From contig NZ_JBHTJO010000002.1 in the NCBI RefSeq assembly GCF_042676065.1, positions 186,001-250,000 on the forward strand: a DNA stretch of 64,000 bases, read 5' to 3'. The translations under genes were made by a program, and so were the position numbers. Below the pieces are notes generated by a model. The model searched no databases, was not told the DNA's origin, and saw only the letters and a program-made list of their open reading frames with translations. Below, one piece after another: positions 8,611 to 16,234 of the stretch; within the stretch, counting starts at the first letter, position 1; each line of letters starts with the position of its first letter. This DNA is from Methyloligella solikamskensis. Lineage in GTDB: Bacteria; Pseudomonadota; Alphaproteobacteria; Rhizobiales; Methyloligellaceae.

Positions 8611-8639
8611 CTGTCATGGAGAGGAAATCGGGCTGTCAT
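8611..8639 (+). promoter_or_regulatory. PHO box half-sites proximal to pstS
   Basis: Two perfect CTGTCAT half-sites at 8611-8617 and 8633-8639, 22 bp apart (two helical turns), so they face the same side of the DNA. The pstS start is 109 bp beyond the second. The middle half-site expected at 8622 is not conserved. Confidence 0.7.
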
Positions 8640-8748
8640 AAAAGCATTAACGGTGACGACTAGCGTGCCGGCGAGCTCGCGGCAGTCGCCGCTTTTGGAG
8701 GCTCGCATCCACAAACGAAAGCTCGCATCCAACTTAAGGGAGAGCACA

Positions 8749-9792
8749 GTGAACAGGTTTATCATCATGGCGTCGGCCATTGCCGTCGGCGCTTGCGTCA
8801 CGGCGGGCCCCGCGTCTGCCCGTGACCAGATCCAGATCGCCGGGTCTTCGACGGTCCTTCCCTACGCCCAGATCGTCGCCGAGGACTTCGGCAAGACCTA
8901 CGGCAAGTACCCGACTCCGGTCGTCGAGTCCGGTGGCTCTTCCGCTGGCCTGAAGCAGTTCTGCAAGGGCCTGGGTGAGTCCACGATCGACATCGCGAAC
9001 GCGTCTCGTGCGATCAAGGACAAAGAGATCACGGCCTGCGAGAAGGCCGGCGTGAAGAACATCATGGAAGTCCGCTTCGGCTATGACGGCATCGTCTTCG
9101 CCAGCGACGTGGACGGCCCCGACATGGCTCTCGAGCCGAAGGACCTTTACCTGGGTCTCGCCGCCGAAGTTCCGGTCGACGGCAAGATGACCGAGAACCC
9201 CTACAAGACCTGGGACGAAGTGAACCCCGATCTGCCGAAGTGGGAGATTGTCGGTTACATCCCTGGCGAGAAGCACGGCACCCGTGAAGTCTTCGAAGAG
9301 AAGGTTCTGGCTGTTGGCTGCGAGGCCGCCGGCGCCCCGAAGATCATGGAAGAGGCCGGCATGGACGAAGATGCCGTTGAAGACGGCTGCATCCGTGTCC
9401 GCAAGGACGGCAAGGCTGTCGACATCGACGGCGACTACACCGAGACCCTGGCCCGCCTGCAGTCCAATCCGGAAGGCATCGGCGTGTTCGGTCTCTCCTT
9501 CTACGAGAACAACACCGACAAGCTGAAGGTCGCCACCATGAGCGGTGTCGAGCCCTCCGTCGATACCATCGCCAGCGGCGAGTATCCGGTGTCCCGTCCG
9601 CTGTTCTTCTACGTGAAGAAGGATCACATGGACGTCATTCCCGGTCTGAAGGACTACGTGGCCTACTTCGCGTCCGAGAAGATGATCGGCCCCGACGGCC
9701 CGCTCGCCGAGTACGGCCTGGTGCCGCTGCCTGAGGGCGAGTTCGAGGATCTGCAGAAGCAGATCGAGAACGGCACGACCATGGGCATGTAG
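8749..9792 (+). CDS. pstS: Periplasmic phosphate-binding protein
   Basis: High-affinity phosphate receptor of the Pst ABC transporter. The start is GTG 8749, set by GGGAG at 8738-8742 and by the signal peptide NRFIIMASAIAVGACVTAGP ending ASA, cut near residue 20. The mature protein begins RDQIQIAGSSTVLPYAQIV, whose GSST loop contacts phosphate, and SGGSSAGLKQFCKG is a second binding loop. The 347-residue chain is of normal length. Codon choice is visibly more biased (GTC, GGC, AAG, GAG) than neighbours, as expected for a protein made in large amounts. A direct repeat GCTCGCATCCA at 8701 and 8721 lies just upstream. Confidence 0.95.
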   Translation: MNRFIIMASAIAVGACVTAGPASARDQIQIAGSSTVLPYAQIVAEDFGKTYGKYPTPVVESGGSSAGLKQFCKGLGESTIDIANASRAIKDKEITACEKAGVKNIMEVRFGYDGIVFASDVDGPDMALEPKDLYLGLAAEVPVDGKMTENPYKTWDEVNPDLPKWEIVGYIPGEKHGTREVFEEKVLAVGCEAAGAPKIMEEAGMDEDAVEDGCIRVRKDGKAVDIDGDYTETLARLQSNPEGIGVFGLSFYENNTDKLKVATMSGVEPSVDTIASGEYPVSRPLFFYVKKDHMDVIPGLKDYVAYFASEKMIGPDGPLAEYGLVPLPEGEFEDLQKQIENGTTMGM

Positions 9793-9820
9793 GCATCGCG
9801 CCTATCTGCAGAATACCGAA

Positions 9821-9859
9821 GGGGCGGGCCGTAAGGTCCACTGGCCACCGGCCCGCCCC
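9821..9859 (+). repeat. Perfect 11-bp hairpin between pstS and pstC
   Basis: GGGGCGGGCCG (9821-9831) pairs exactly with CGGCCCGCCCC (9849-9859) around a 17-base loop. No T-run follows, so it is not a standard terminator. Such hairpins after a binding-protein gene often protect its message from 3' decay and so allow more PstS than permease. Confidence 0.75.
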
Positions 9860-9904
9860 CTCATCATCGGGGCAACAGTTACCTAGATTGAGAGTGGGGC
9901 GCGC

Positions 9905-11383
9905 GTGTCCAATCTGACCATCCTTGCCATTCTCGCCGCCGCGGCGGTGCTGGCCTATCTGGTTGGGCGGTATCGCTCCGCCCAGGTCGCCAAGGGCAAA
10001 ACCACCGGAATTCACTCCCGGCCCTCCTATCACGGCGCCTATCTCGCCATTTGGACCGTCGTTCCTGCGATCCTTCTGCTTGCCGCTTGGACGGCTGCGG
10101 ATACTCCGATTTTCGAGTATCTCACGGCGAAGCAGCTGCCGGAATCGTATCAGGAGAAATCCGAGGCGCAGCAGTCACTTACTATGAATGTGGTCCAGTC
10201 GATCGCCGACGGCCTTCCGCGTCTGACCCCGCGCGAAGATGAGATCCTCCGCAAGGCTCGCTATGGCTTCGTCACCGATGAGACCGCCCGCGACGTGTTG
10301 TCGGAGAACGGGGTCATTCTCGGTTCCGCGCCGGATCCCGAAGTGATCCAGGCGGCGGTCTACCTCGCCGATCTGCGGGCCTGGGCACGCATCATCCTGC
10401 CGATCGTCTGCTTCGCGCTCGCCGCGGCCTGTTTCGTCTGGGGCTATCGCAACATTTCCCAGACCTTGCGCGCACGCACCTATGTTGAGCGCTTCATCAC
10501 GGCCTCGCTCTTCGCGGCCTCTAGCGTGGCTGTCCTGACCACCGTCGGCATTGTGTTATCGGTGCTCTTCGAGACCATCCACTTCTTCCAGCTCGTGCCG
10601 CCCCAGAACTTCTTCTTCGGCACCGTTTGGGATCCGCGCTTCTCCGCCGCCGGAAGCGGGGGCAGCGAGGGCCAGTTCGGCCTGCTGCCGCTGCTCTGGG
10701 GCACCATGTACATTTCGCTGGTTGCGCTTCTCGTCGCGGTCCCGGTCGGGCTTTTCGCTGCCATCTACATGTCGGAATACGCCGGCTCGAAGGTGCGCAC
10801 GATGGCCAAGCCGCTGTTGGAGATCCTGGCTGGCATTCCGACCATCGTTTACGGCTTCTTCGCCCTTGTCACCTTTGGCCCGTTCTTGCGTGATGCTGGC
10901 GCCACAGTCGGCCTCGACATCTCGGCCTCGAGCGTGCTCACCGCCGGCATCGTCATGGGGGTGATGATCATCCCCTTCGTGTCGTCGCTCTCCGACGACA
11001 TCATCAGTGCCGTGCCCGGCTCTCTGCGTGAAGGGTCCTACGGCCTAGGCGCCACCCAGTCGGAAACCATCAAGCGGGTCATCCTGCCGGCCGCCTTGCC
11101 GGGCATCGTGGGCGCCGTGCTGCTCGCGGCATCGCGCGCCATCGGTGAGACCATGATCGTCGTGCTGGCCGCCGGCATCGCCGCGAACCTGACCCTCAAC
11201 CCATTCGAACAGGTCACCACCATCACGGTGAAGATCGTCAGTCAGCTGACCGGCGATCTGGAGTTCAACAGTCCGCAGACCCTGGTTGCCTTCGCCCTAG
11301 GTCTCACGCTGTTCGTCATCACCCTGGGGCTGAATGTCTACGCCCTCTACATCGTTCGCAGATACCGGGAGCAGTACGAATAA
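9905..11383 (+). CDS. pstC: Phosphate ABC transporter permease PstC
   Basis: One of two inner-membrane subunits of the Pst importer. An N-terminal helix (LTILAILAAAAVLAYLVG) is followed by a second near residue 50, a soluble segment of about 100 residues, and then the six-helix core from about 160. The ABC contact loop (EAA-like) is SLREGSYGLGATQSETIKRV followed by ILPAALPGI. Length 492 is long compared with E. coli PstC (about 320) but is usual for the alphaproteobacterial form with the extra N-terminal region. GTG start at 9905 after GAGTGGGG. The stop overlaps pstA (TAATG). Confidence 0.94.
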   Translation: MSNLTILAILAAAAVLAYLVGRYRSAQVAKGKTTGIHSRPSYHGAYLAIWTVVPAILLLAAWTAADTPIFEYLTAKQLPESYQEKSEAQQSLTMNVVQSIADGLPRLTPREDEILRKARYGFVTDETARDVLSENGVILGSAPDPEVIQAAVYLADLRAWARIILPIVCFALAAACFVWGYRNISQTLRARTYVERFITASLFAASSVAVLTTVGIVLSVLFETIHFFQLVPPQNFFFGTVWDPRFSAAGSGGSEGQFGLLPLLWGTMYISLVALLVAVPVGLFAAIYMSEYAGSKVRTMAKPLLEILAGIPTIVYGFFALVTFGPFLRDAGATVGLDISASSVLTAGIVMGVMIIPFVSSLSDDIISAVPGSLREGSYGLGATQSETIKRVILPAALPGIVGAVLLAASRAIGETMIVVLAAGIAANLTLNPFEQVTTITVKIVSQLTGDLEFNSPQTLVAFALGLTLFVITLGLNVYALYIVRRYREQYE

Positions 11384-12705
11384 TGACCGATCAGACCGTA
11401 GGTTCAGGCGGCCTCCCCGGCATCAAAAGCGCAGCCGACGAGAGCTCCAAGCGCCTCGCGAAGCGCCATGCCGCCGAACGCCGTTTCCGTTGGTACGGTA
11501 TCGCCGCTCTGCTGTTCGGCCTCAGCTTCCTGGTGCTCCTCTTCGGGTCGATCATCAGCAAGGGGTGGACGGCTTTCCTGCAGACCTCCGCCCATCTGGA
11601 AGTCTATTTCGATCCGGAGGTGGTGAACCCGTCCGGCAACCCCGCCGACCGTGACGAGCTCCTGCGGGCGAACTACGCGAAGCTCGCCGACCAGGCGCTC
11701 TATAAGGCGCTTGGCGTCGATGCGGAGAACCGCAAGGAGCGCCGCGCCGCCAACGCGCTGCTGTCGCGCGGCGTCGACACCCAGCTCAAGGACATCGTCC
11801 TCGAAGATCCCTCTGTGATCGGACAGAAGCGCGACGTTTGGCTGCTGGCCGCCGACGATGTCGATGCGCTGCTGAAAGGATCGATTAGCCGGGACACCAA
11901 GGAGAGCCGACGGCAGCTCGACAATCAGCAGATCGCCTGGATCGACACGCTGGTGGAGAAGGGCCAGTTGGAGAAGCGCTTCAACACCGGGCTCTTCGTC
12001 TACGGCGCCTCCAGCTATCCGGAGACCGCGGGCCTCGGCGTGGCGCTGATCGGCTCCCTGTTCATGATGATGGTCGTCATCCTCCTCGCTGTGCCCTTGG
12101 CCGTGGCCGCCGCGACCTACTTGGAGGAATTCGCCGCCAAGAACCGAATTTCGGACATGATCGAGGTGAACATCAACAACCTGGCGGCGGTGCCATCCAT
12201 CGTGTTCGGTCTCCTCGGCCTGGCGGTCTTCATCAACTTCTTGGGGCTGCCACGGTCGGCGCCCATCGTTGGCGGTCTGGTGCTCTCACTCATGACTCTG
12301 CCGACCATCATCATCGCGACCCGTGCTGCCCTGAAGGCGGTGCCGCCCTCGATCCGCGAAGGCGCCCTGGGTGTCGGCGCGTCGAAGCATCAGGTGATCA
12401 TGCACCACGTTCTGCCCCTGGCCTTGCCAGGCATCCTGACGGGCACCATCATCGGTCTTGTGCAGGCGCTTGGCGAAACCGCGCCACTGCTGATGATCGG
12501 TATGGTGGCCTTCGTGGCCGATTACCCGTCAACCCCGATGGATCCGGCCACCGCCTTGCCGGTCCAGATCTACATGTGGGCTACGGCAGCCGAGCGCGGC
12601 TTCATCGAACGGACGGCCGGCGCGACCATGGTGCTGCTGGCCTTCCTCATCGTGATGAACAGCCTCGCGGTGTATCTGAGACATAAATTCGAGCGGAAGT
12701 GGTAG
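11383..12705 (+). CDS. pstA: Phosphate ABC transporter permease PstA
   Basis: Second permease subunit of the Pst importer. After a basic N-terminus there is a helix near residues 42-66, a soluble region of about 140 residues, then the core helices. The coupling loop is SIREGALGVGASKHQVIMHH followed by VLPLALPGILTG. The first ATG base is the last base of the pstC stop, so translation is coupled. At 440 residues it is longer than E. coli PstA (about 296), again because of the soluble region between helix 1 and the core, matching the enlarged PstC. Confidence 0.94.
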   Translation: MTDQTVGSGGLPGIKSAADESSKRLAKRHAAERRFRWYGIAALLFGLSFLVLLFGSIISKGWTAFLQTSAHLEVYFDPEVVNPSGNPADRDELLRANYAKLADQALYKALGVDAENRKERRAANALLSRGVDTQLKDIVLEDPSVIGQKRDVWLLAADDVDALLKGSISRDTKESRRQLDNQQIAWIDTLVEKGQLEKRFNTGLFVYGASSYPETAGLGVALIGSLFMMMVVILLAVPLAVAAATYLEEFAAKNRISDMIEVNINNLAAVPSIVFGLLGLAVFINFLGLPRSAPIVGGLVLSLMTLPTIIIATRAALKAVPPSIREGALGVGASKHQVIMHHVLPLALPGILTGTIIGLVQALGETAPLLMIGMVAFVADYPSTPMDPATALPVQIYMWATAAERGFIERTAGATMVLLAFLIVMNSLAVYLRHKFERKW

Positions 12706-12714
12706 GGCCGCCCT

Positions 12715-13563
12715 ATGGAGGACAATGTGGACGTAGAATCGGCGATGAAACAGCGGGCACCCGCGGTGCCCGAGAAGAATCCAGGCGCGATCTCTACCCA
12801 AGAGCACGCGCTCAAGATGAAAACGGAGAGCCTGAACCTCTGGTATGGCCAGAAACAGGCGCTGCACGACGCCTCGTTGGAGATTTATGATGGCTCGGTG
12901 ACCGCCCTGATCGGTCCGTCCGGCTGCGGCAAGTCGACATTCTTGCGCTGCCTCAACCGCATGAACGACGTCATCGACATCGTGAAGATCAAGGGCGACG
13001 TCGAGCTCGACGGTGAGGACATCTACGACCCGGACATCGATCCGGTTCAGCTCCGCGCCCGTGTCGGCATGGTGTTCCAGAAGCCGAACCCCTTCCCGAA
13101 ATCGATCTTCGAGAACGTCGCGTACGGTCCGAAGATTCACGGCACGGCCACGAACAAGAGCGATCTGGAAGAGATCGTCGTGAATAGCCTGAAGCGGGCC
13201 GGCCTCTTCGAAGAGGTCAAGGATCGCCTGGACGAGCCGGGCACCGGTCTTTCGGGTGGTCAGCAGCAGCGGCTTTGCATCGCCCGCGCCATCGCGGTGA
13301 ACCCCGAGGTGCTGCTGATGGACGAGCCCTGTTCGGCCCTGGACCCGATCGCGACCGCCAAGATCGAAACGCTCATGGACGAGCTGCGCGAAAACCTATG
13401 CATCGTGATCGTCACCCACTCCATGCAGCAGGCCGCGCGCGTCTCGCAGCGGACCGCGTTCTTCCATCTGGGCAAGATCATCGAGGTCGACGACACGACC
13501 ACGATGTTCACCAACCCCACAGACGTGAAGACCCAAGACTACATCATGGGCCGCTTCGGCTAA
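12715..13563 (+). CDS. pstB: Phosphate ABC transporter ATPase
   Basis: ATP-hydrolysing subunit that drives phosphate import. Walker A is GPSGCGKST (about 65-73), Q-loop FQKPNPFP, signature LSGGQQQR, Walker B VLLMDEPCSALD, and the switch histidine is in IVTHSMQQA. The first 35 or so residues (to KMKTESLNLWYG) form an extension beyond the ordinary fold; an internal ATG at the KMK segment could be the true start. It begins 9 bases after pstA and is followed by phoU 35 bases later, consistent with one operon. Confidence 0.95.
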   Translation: MEDNVDVESAMKQRAPAVPEKNPGAISTQEHALKMKTESLNLWYGQKQALHDASLEIYDGSVTALIGPSGCGKSTFLRCLNRMNDVIDIVKIKGDVELDGEDIYDPDIDPVQLRARVGMVFQKPNPFPKSIFENVAYGPKIHGTATNKSDLEEIVVNSLKRAGLFEEVKDRLDEPGTGLSGGQQQRLCIARAIAVNPEVLLMDEPCSALDPIATAKIETLMDELRENLCIVIVTHSMQQAARVSQRTAFFHLGKIIEVDDTTTMFTNPTDVKTQDYIMGRFG

Positions 13564-13598
13564 TCGACGCGGATCCTAAAGCCAAAAGGAACGGCCTT

Positions 13599-14324
13599 AT
13601 GGAAGATCACGAGCATATCGTCAGCGCCTACGAGGAGGAGCTGTCGTCCCTGAACAACAAGATCGCCCGCATGGGCGGTCTCGCAGAGCAGGTGCTCGGC
13701 CAGTCCATCGACGCTCTTCAAGGGCGCGACCCGGAGCTTGCCGGCAACACCATTCAGCAGGATGAAGCCATCGACGCTCTGGAGAAGGAGATCGAGGAGC
13801 AGGCGATCACCATGATCGCCCGGCGCCAGCCGCTGGCCTACGACCTCCGTCAGATCATGGCGGCCCTGCGCATCTCCTCCGATCTGGAGCGCATCGGCGA
13901 TCTGGGCAAGAATATTGCCAAGCGTGCGCTCGCTGTCGTCGAGGAACAGCAGCCCAAGCAGCTCATGTTGGGCCTGCGCCATATGGGCGAACTGGCTCTG
14001 GAGCAGCTCAAGGAGGTGCTGGACGCCTTCATCGAGCGTGACGCCGATGCCGCCCTGAAGGTCTGGTACAAGGACGAAGAGATCGACGCCATGTACAACT
14101 CGCTGTTCCGCGAGCTGCTGACCTACATGATGGAGGACCCGCGCAATATCGGGCTCTGCACACATCTTTTGTTCGGTGCGAAGAATATCGAGCGCGTCGG
14201 CGACCATGCGACCAACATCGCTGAGACGGTGTACTTCCTGGTCCATGGCACGCCGGTCTCAGACGAGCGCCCCAAGGGCGACAACACCAGCACCACCTTG
14301 CCGCTACAGAGATCAACTGGCTAA
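13599..14324 (+). CDS. phoU: Phosphate signalling protein PhoU
   Basis: Two-repeat helical bundle protein that links Pst transport to PhoR and keeps the regulon off when phosphate is plentiful. Both PhoU repeats carry the E/DxxxD-type metal-binding residues (RISSDLERIGDLGKNIA near 95-112, FGAKNIERVGDHATNIAETV near 195-215). The ATG at 13599 follows AAAAGGA by 8 bases and gives MEDHEHIVSAYEEELSSL, 241 residues, the normal family size. A longer frame back into pstB is a shadow. Confidence 0.95.
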   Translation: MEDHEHIVSAYEEELSSLNNKIARMGGLAEQVLGQSIDALQGRDPELAGNTIQQDEAIDALEKEIEEQAITMIARRQPLAYDLRQIMAALRISSDLERIGDLGKNIAKRALAVVEEQQPKQLMLGLRHMGELALEQLKEVLDAFIERDADAALKVWYKDEEIDAMYNSLFRELLTYMMEDPRNIGLCTHLLFGAKNIERVGDHATNIAETVYFLVHGTPVSDERPKGDNTSTTLPLQRSTG

Positions 14325-14338
14325 CAGGCAGGTCGACC

Positions 14339-15055
14339 ATGACCAACGGAACTGGAGCGAAAGTTTTAATCGTCGAGGATGAGGAGCCGTTGGCGCTCCT
14401 CCTCCGCTACAATCTCGAGGCAGCTGGCCACAGCGTCGAAGTCGTCTACCGCGGCGACGAGGTCGAGCTGCAGCTTGCGGAGAACTCCCCGGATCTCATC
14501 ATCCTGGACTGGATGCTGCCCGGGATCTCCGGTCTCGAGCTCTGCCGGCGCATCCGCACCAACCGGGAATCCAGACACATCCCGATCATCCTGCTCACCG
14601 CACGCAGCGAGGAGAACGACCGCATCCGCGGCCTGACCACGGGCGCCGACGATTACGTCGTGAAGCCGTTCTCCGTGCCGGAGCTCATGGCGCGGGTGCA
14701 GGCCATCATGCGGCGCACCAACCCGGAGCGCATCGCCTCCGTGCTGAGCGCCGGCGATATCGAGCTGGACCGGGTCTCACACCGGGTGACGCGCAACGGC
14801 CGCCCCATCCATCTGGGGCCGACCGAGTTCCGGCTGCTTGAGTTTCTCATGCAGAGCCCGGGCCGGGTGTTCAGCCGCGCTCAGCTTCTGGATGGGGTCT
14901 GGGGGCGCAATGTCTATGTCGACGAGCGCACCGTGGATGTCCATATCGGCCGCCTGCGCAAGGCCATGATGAACGATTCCGAGCAGGATCCGGTCCGCAC
15001 CGTGCGCGGCGCCGGCTATGCCTTCTCCGACGCGCTGGAGACGGCTTCAGCTTAA
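14339..15055 (+). CDS. phoB: Phosphate regulon response regulator PhoB
   Basis: OmpR/PhoB-type activator that binds PHO boxes. The receiver domain (residues about 8-122) has the acidic pocket VEDEE, phospho-acceptor Asp57 in LIILDWMLPG, Thr in LLTARS and Lys in VVKPF. The winged-helix domain ends with TVDVHIGRLRKA and VRTVRGAGYAF. 238 residues, 14 bases after phoU. It would act on the sites at 8386 and 8611-8639 and so on its own operon. Confidence 0.95.
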   Translation: MTNGTGAKVLIVEDEEPLALLLRYNLEAAGHSVEVVYRGDEVELQLAENSPDLIILDWMLPGISGLELCRRIRTNRESRHIPIILLTARSEENDRIRGLTTGADDYVVKPFSVPELMARVQAIMRRTNPERIASVLSAGDIELDRVSHRVTRNGRPIHLGPTEFRLLEFLMQSPGRVFSRAQLLDGVWGRNVYVDERTVDVHIGRLRKAMMNDSEQDPVRTVRGAGYAFSDALETASA

Positions 15056-15071
15056 GGCTGCATCGTGGCCT

Positions 15072-15117
15072 TGATGGTGAGGTCGCTCGCGTAGGCGAGC
15101 GCGTCTCGAACCATGTG
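15072..15117. repeat. Intergenic repeat, family A copy 2
   Basis: TTGATGGTGAGG, then a GC hairpin (GCTCGCGTAGGCGAGC), then GCGTCTCGAACCATG. The outer ends ATGGT/ACCAT are complementary. Related copies are at 1822-1857 and 47466-47508. Confidence 0.65.
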
Positions 15118-15173
15118 ACCTCTGCGCACTCCGTGCCGGAGGCTGAGTGCTCCTTCGGTGTCAGGATCAAGCC

Positions 15174-15206
15174 AAAAAAGAAGGCGCCTCGGATGGAGGC
15201 GCCTTC
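15174..15206 (-). terminator. Rho-independent terminator of gcrA
   Basis: GAAGGCGCCT and AGGCGCCTTC form a 10-bp stem with a 7-base loop. Read on the minus strand it is followed by TTTTTTGG; on the plus strand it has no T-run. It therefore serves gcrA, which ends at 15261, rather than phoB. Confidence 0.85.
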
Positions 15207-15260
15207 TCACTTCCCCGCTTTTTGTGACCGGGCCCGCTGCAGACGGCCCCGGCCGTCCCT

Positions 15261-15773
15261 CTAACCGGTCGCGGACCGCTTATCGCGCCGCCGCTGCACG
15301 GGCTGATAGGCCATGCGCGAATGGTGCTCGCAATAGGGCACGCCGGTGTCGCTCCTGCGTCCGCAAAAATGGAAATCGTCCTCGCCGGGGTCGCCGATGG
15401 GCCACCGGCACATATGCTCCTTGAGGCTGAGGATGGTCGCCCGCTCATGCAGCGGGATCACCAGCTCCTCCACCGGCTGCGGCGCGGCCACCGTCTCCGG
15501 CTCTTCCTCGAATTCCGGCTTCAATGCCGTCGCGCCCCGCGTGGCGTAGACGACAGTGTTCTGCTTTGGCTGCTGTCGCCGCACCGGCGCTCGCCGAATG
15601 CGCGGTGAGCTTGAGCGGGTGGTGGTGGCCCGCGCCGACAGACCCAGCCGGTGCACCTTGCCGATCACCGCGTTGCGGGTCACACCCCCTAAACGCGCGG
15701 CAATCTGACTGGCGCTCAGCCCATCGGCCCAGAGCTTCTTGAGAAGCTCCACCCTTTCATCATTCCATGCCAT
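15261..15773 (-). CDS. gcrA: Cell-cycle regulator GcrA
   Basis: Alphaproteobacterial transcription factor that binds sigma-70 RNA polymerase and activates promoters holding CcrM-methylated GANTC sites. The N-terminal DNA-binding segment MAWNDERVELLKKLWADGLS and SQIAARLGGVTRNAVIGKVH are near-invariant in the family. The polymerase-binding C-terminus is CRWPIGDPGEDDFHFCGRR with YCEHHSRMAYQP. A basic, Ser/Arg/Pro-rich linker joins them. 170 residues, normal length. GAGGAGG lies about 8 bases before the ATG. Its leader holds two GANTC sites, which suggests self-regulation. Confidence 0.97.
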   Translation of the reverse strand: MAWNDERVELLKKLWADGLSASQIAARLGGVTRNAVIGKVHRLGLSARATTTRSSSPRIRRAPVRRQQPKQNTVVYATRGATALKPEFEEEPETVAAPQPVEELVIPLHERATILSLKEHMCRWPIGDPGEDDFHFCGRRSDTGVPYCEHHSRMAYQPVQRRRDKRSATG

Positions 15774-15798
15774 TGATTGTGCCTCCTCGATTTTTTTC

Positions 15799-15811
15799 GG
15801 ACTCAGAGTCC
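15799..15811. promoter_or_regulatory. Palindrome with two GANTC methylation sites before gcrA
   Basis: GGACTCAGAGTCC holds GACTC (15800-15804) and GAGTC (15806-15810), the CcrM target GANTC twice in one perfect palindrome, 26-38 bp upstream of the gcrA ATG. A third site, GATTC, is at 15991-15995. GcrA is known to act at methylated GANTC. Confidence 0.65.
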
Positions 15812-16027
15812 GCCCGCAGCCGCGAAAACGGCTGAGGCCATACTCTGATGTACATTTGAGATGGACCGCTCAGATATCGCGAAGGACGCCGCAACATCTT
15901 GTGGCCGAGCGGTTTCAACCCTACTAATTCCGGGGTTCGCCAGCAACCGTCCGCCACGGATGAGAGCCGATTTTTCCACCGGAATAGCCAGATTCTGCCA
16001 TCGCTCGCGGCAGAACTCAATCGATCG

Positions 16028-16042
16028 TTAACCTCCTGTTAA
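16028..16042. promoter_or_regulatory. CtrA-type box TTAA-N7-TTAA
   Basis: TTAACCTCCTGTTAA matches the full consensus for the cell-cycle regulator CtrA (TTAA, seven bases, TTAA). It lies 255 bp upstream of gcrA and about 190 bp upstream of argD. At this distance it could sit at the -35 region of a transcript starting near 16075 on the plus strand. Confidence 0.6.
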
Positions 16043-16074
16043 GAAAGTTTCGTGGGTAACCCGTTGAAGTGTTG

Positions 16075-16195
16075 GGAAAGCCTGTGCACGAGCGGGGCGC
16101 AAATGGGCCCGGAGCCCAGATTGACAGCCAGCGCGGGCAGACCTAAAGCTCTTCTATTCAAAGCCGCCGCCGGGTTCGGCGGCGCTTTTGTTTTG
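16075..16195 (+). ncRNA. Candidate small RNA or argD leader
   Basis: The non-coding stretch between the CtrA-type box and the terminator at 16163-16195 could give a transcript of about 120 bases. It contains GC-rich self-complementary pieces (GGGCCCGGAGCCC). The 5' end is a guess from box spacing. It may be a free small RNA, or a leader whose terminator attenuates argD. I do not recognise a known RNA family. Confidence 0.35.
16163..16195 (+). terminator. Rho-independent terminator upstream of argD
   Basis: GCCGCCG, 7-base loop, CGGCGGC, then GCTTTTGTTTT. It points toward argD, whose ATG is 40 bases further. gcrA is transcribed away, so some plus-strand transcript must begin between 15774 and 16160. 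Confidence 0.75.
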
Positions 16196-16234
16196 GGCTT
16201 TTGCCACCAACGGTTTGCCAGCGAGGGAAAGCCG

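Noticed and set aside
15174..15206. Terminator of the pst-pho operon
   Set aside because: The T-run follows the stem only on the minus strand, so it belongs to gcrA.
16052..16234. N-terminal extension of ArgD
   Set aside because: The frame is open but crosses a terminator and has no ArgD similarity; ATG 16235 has its own ribosome site.
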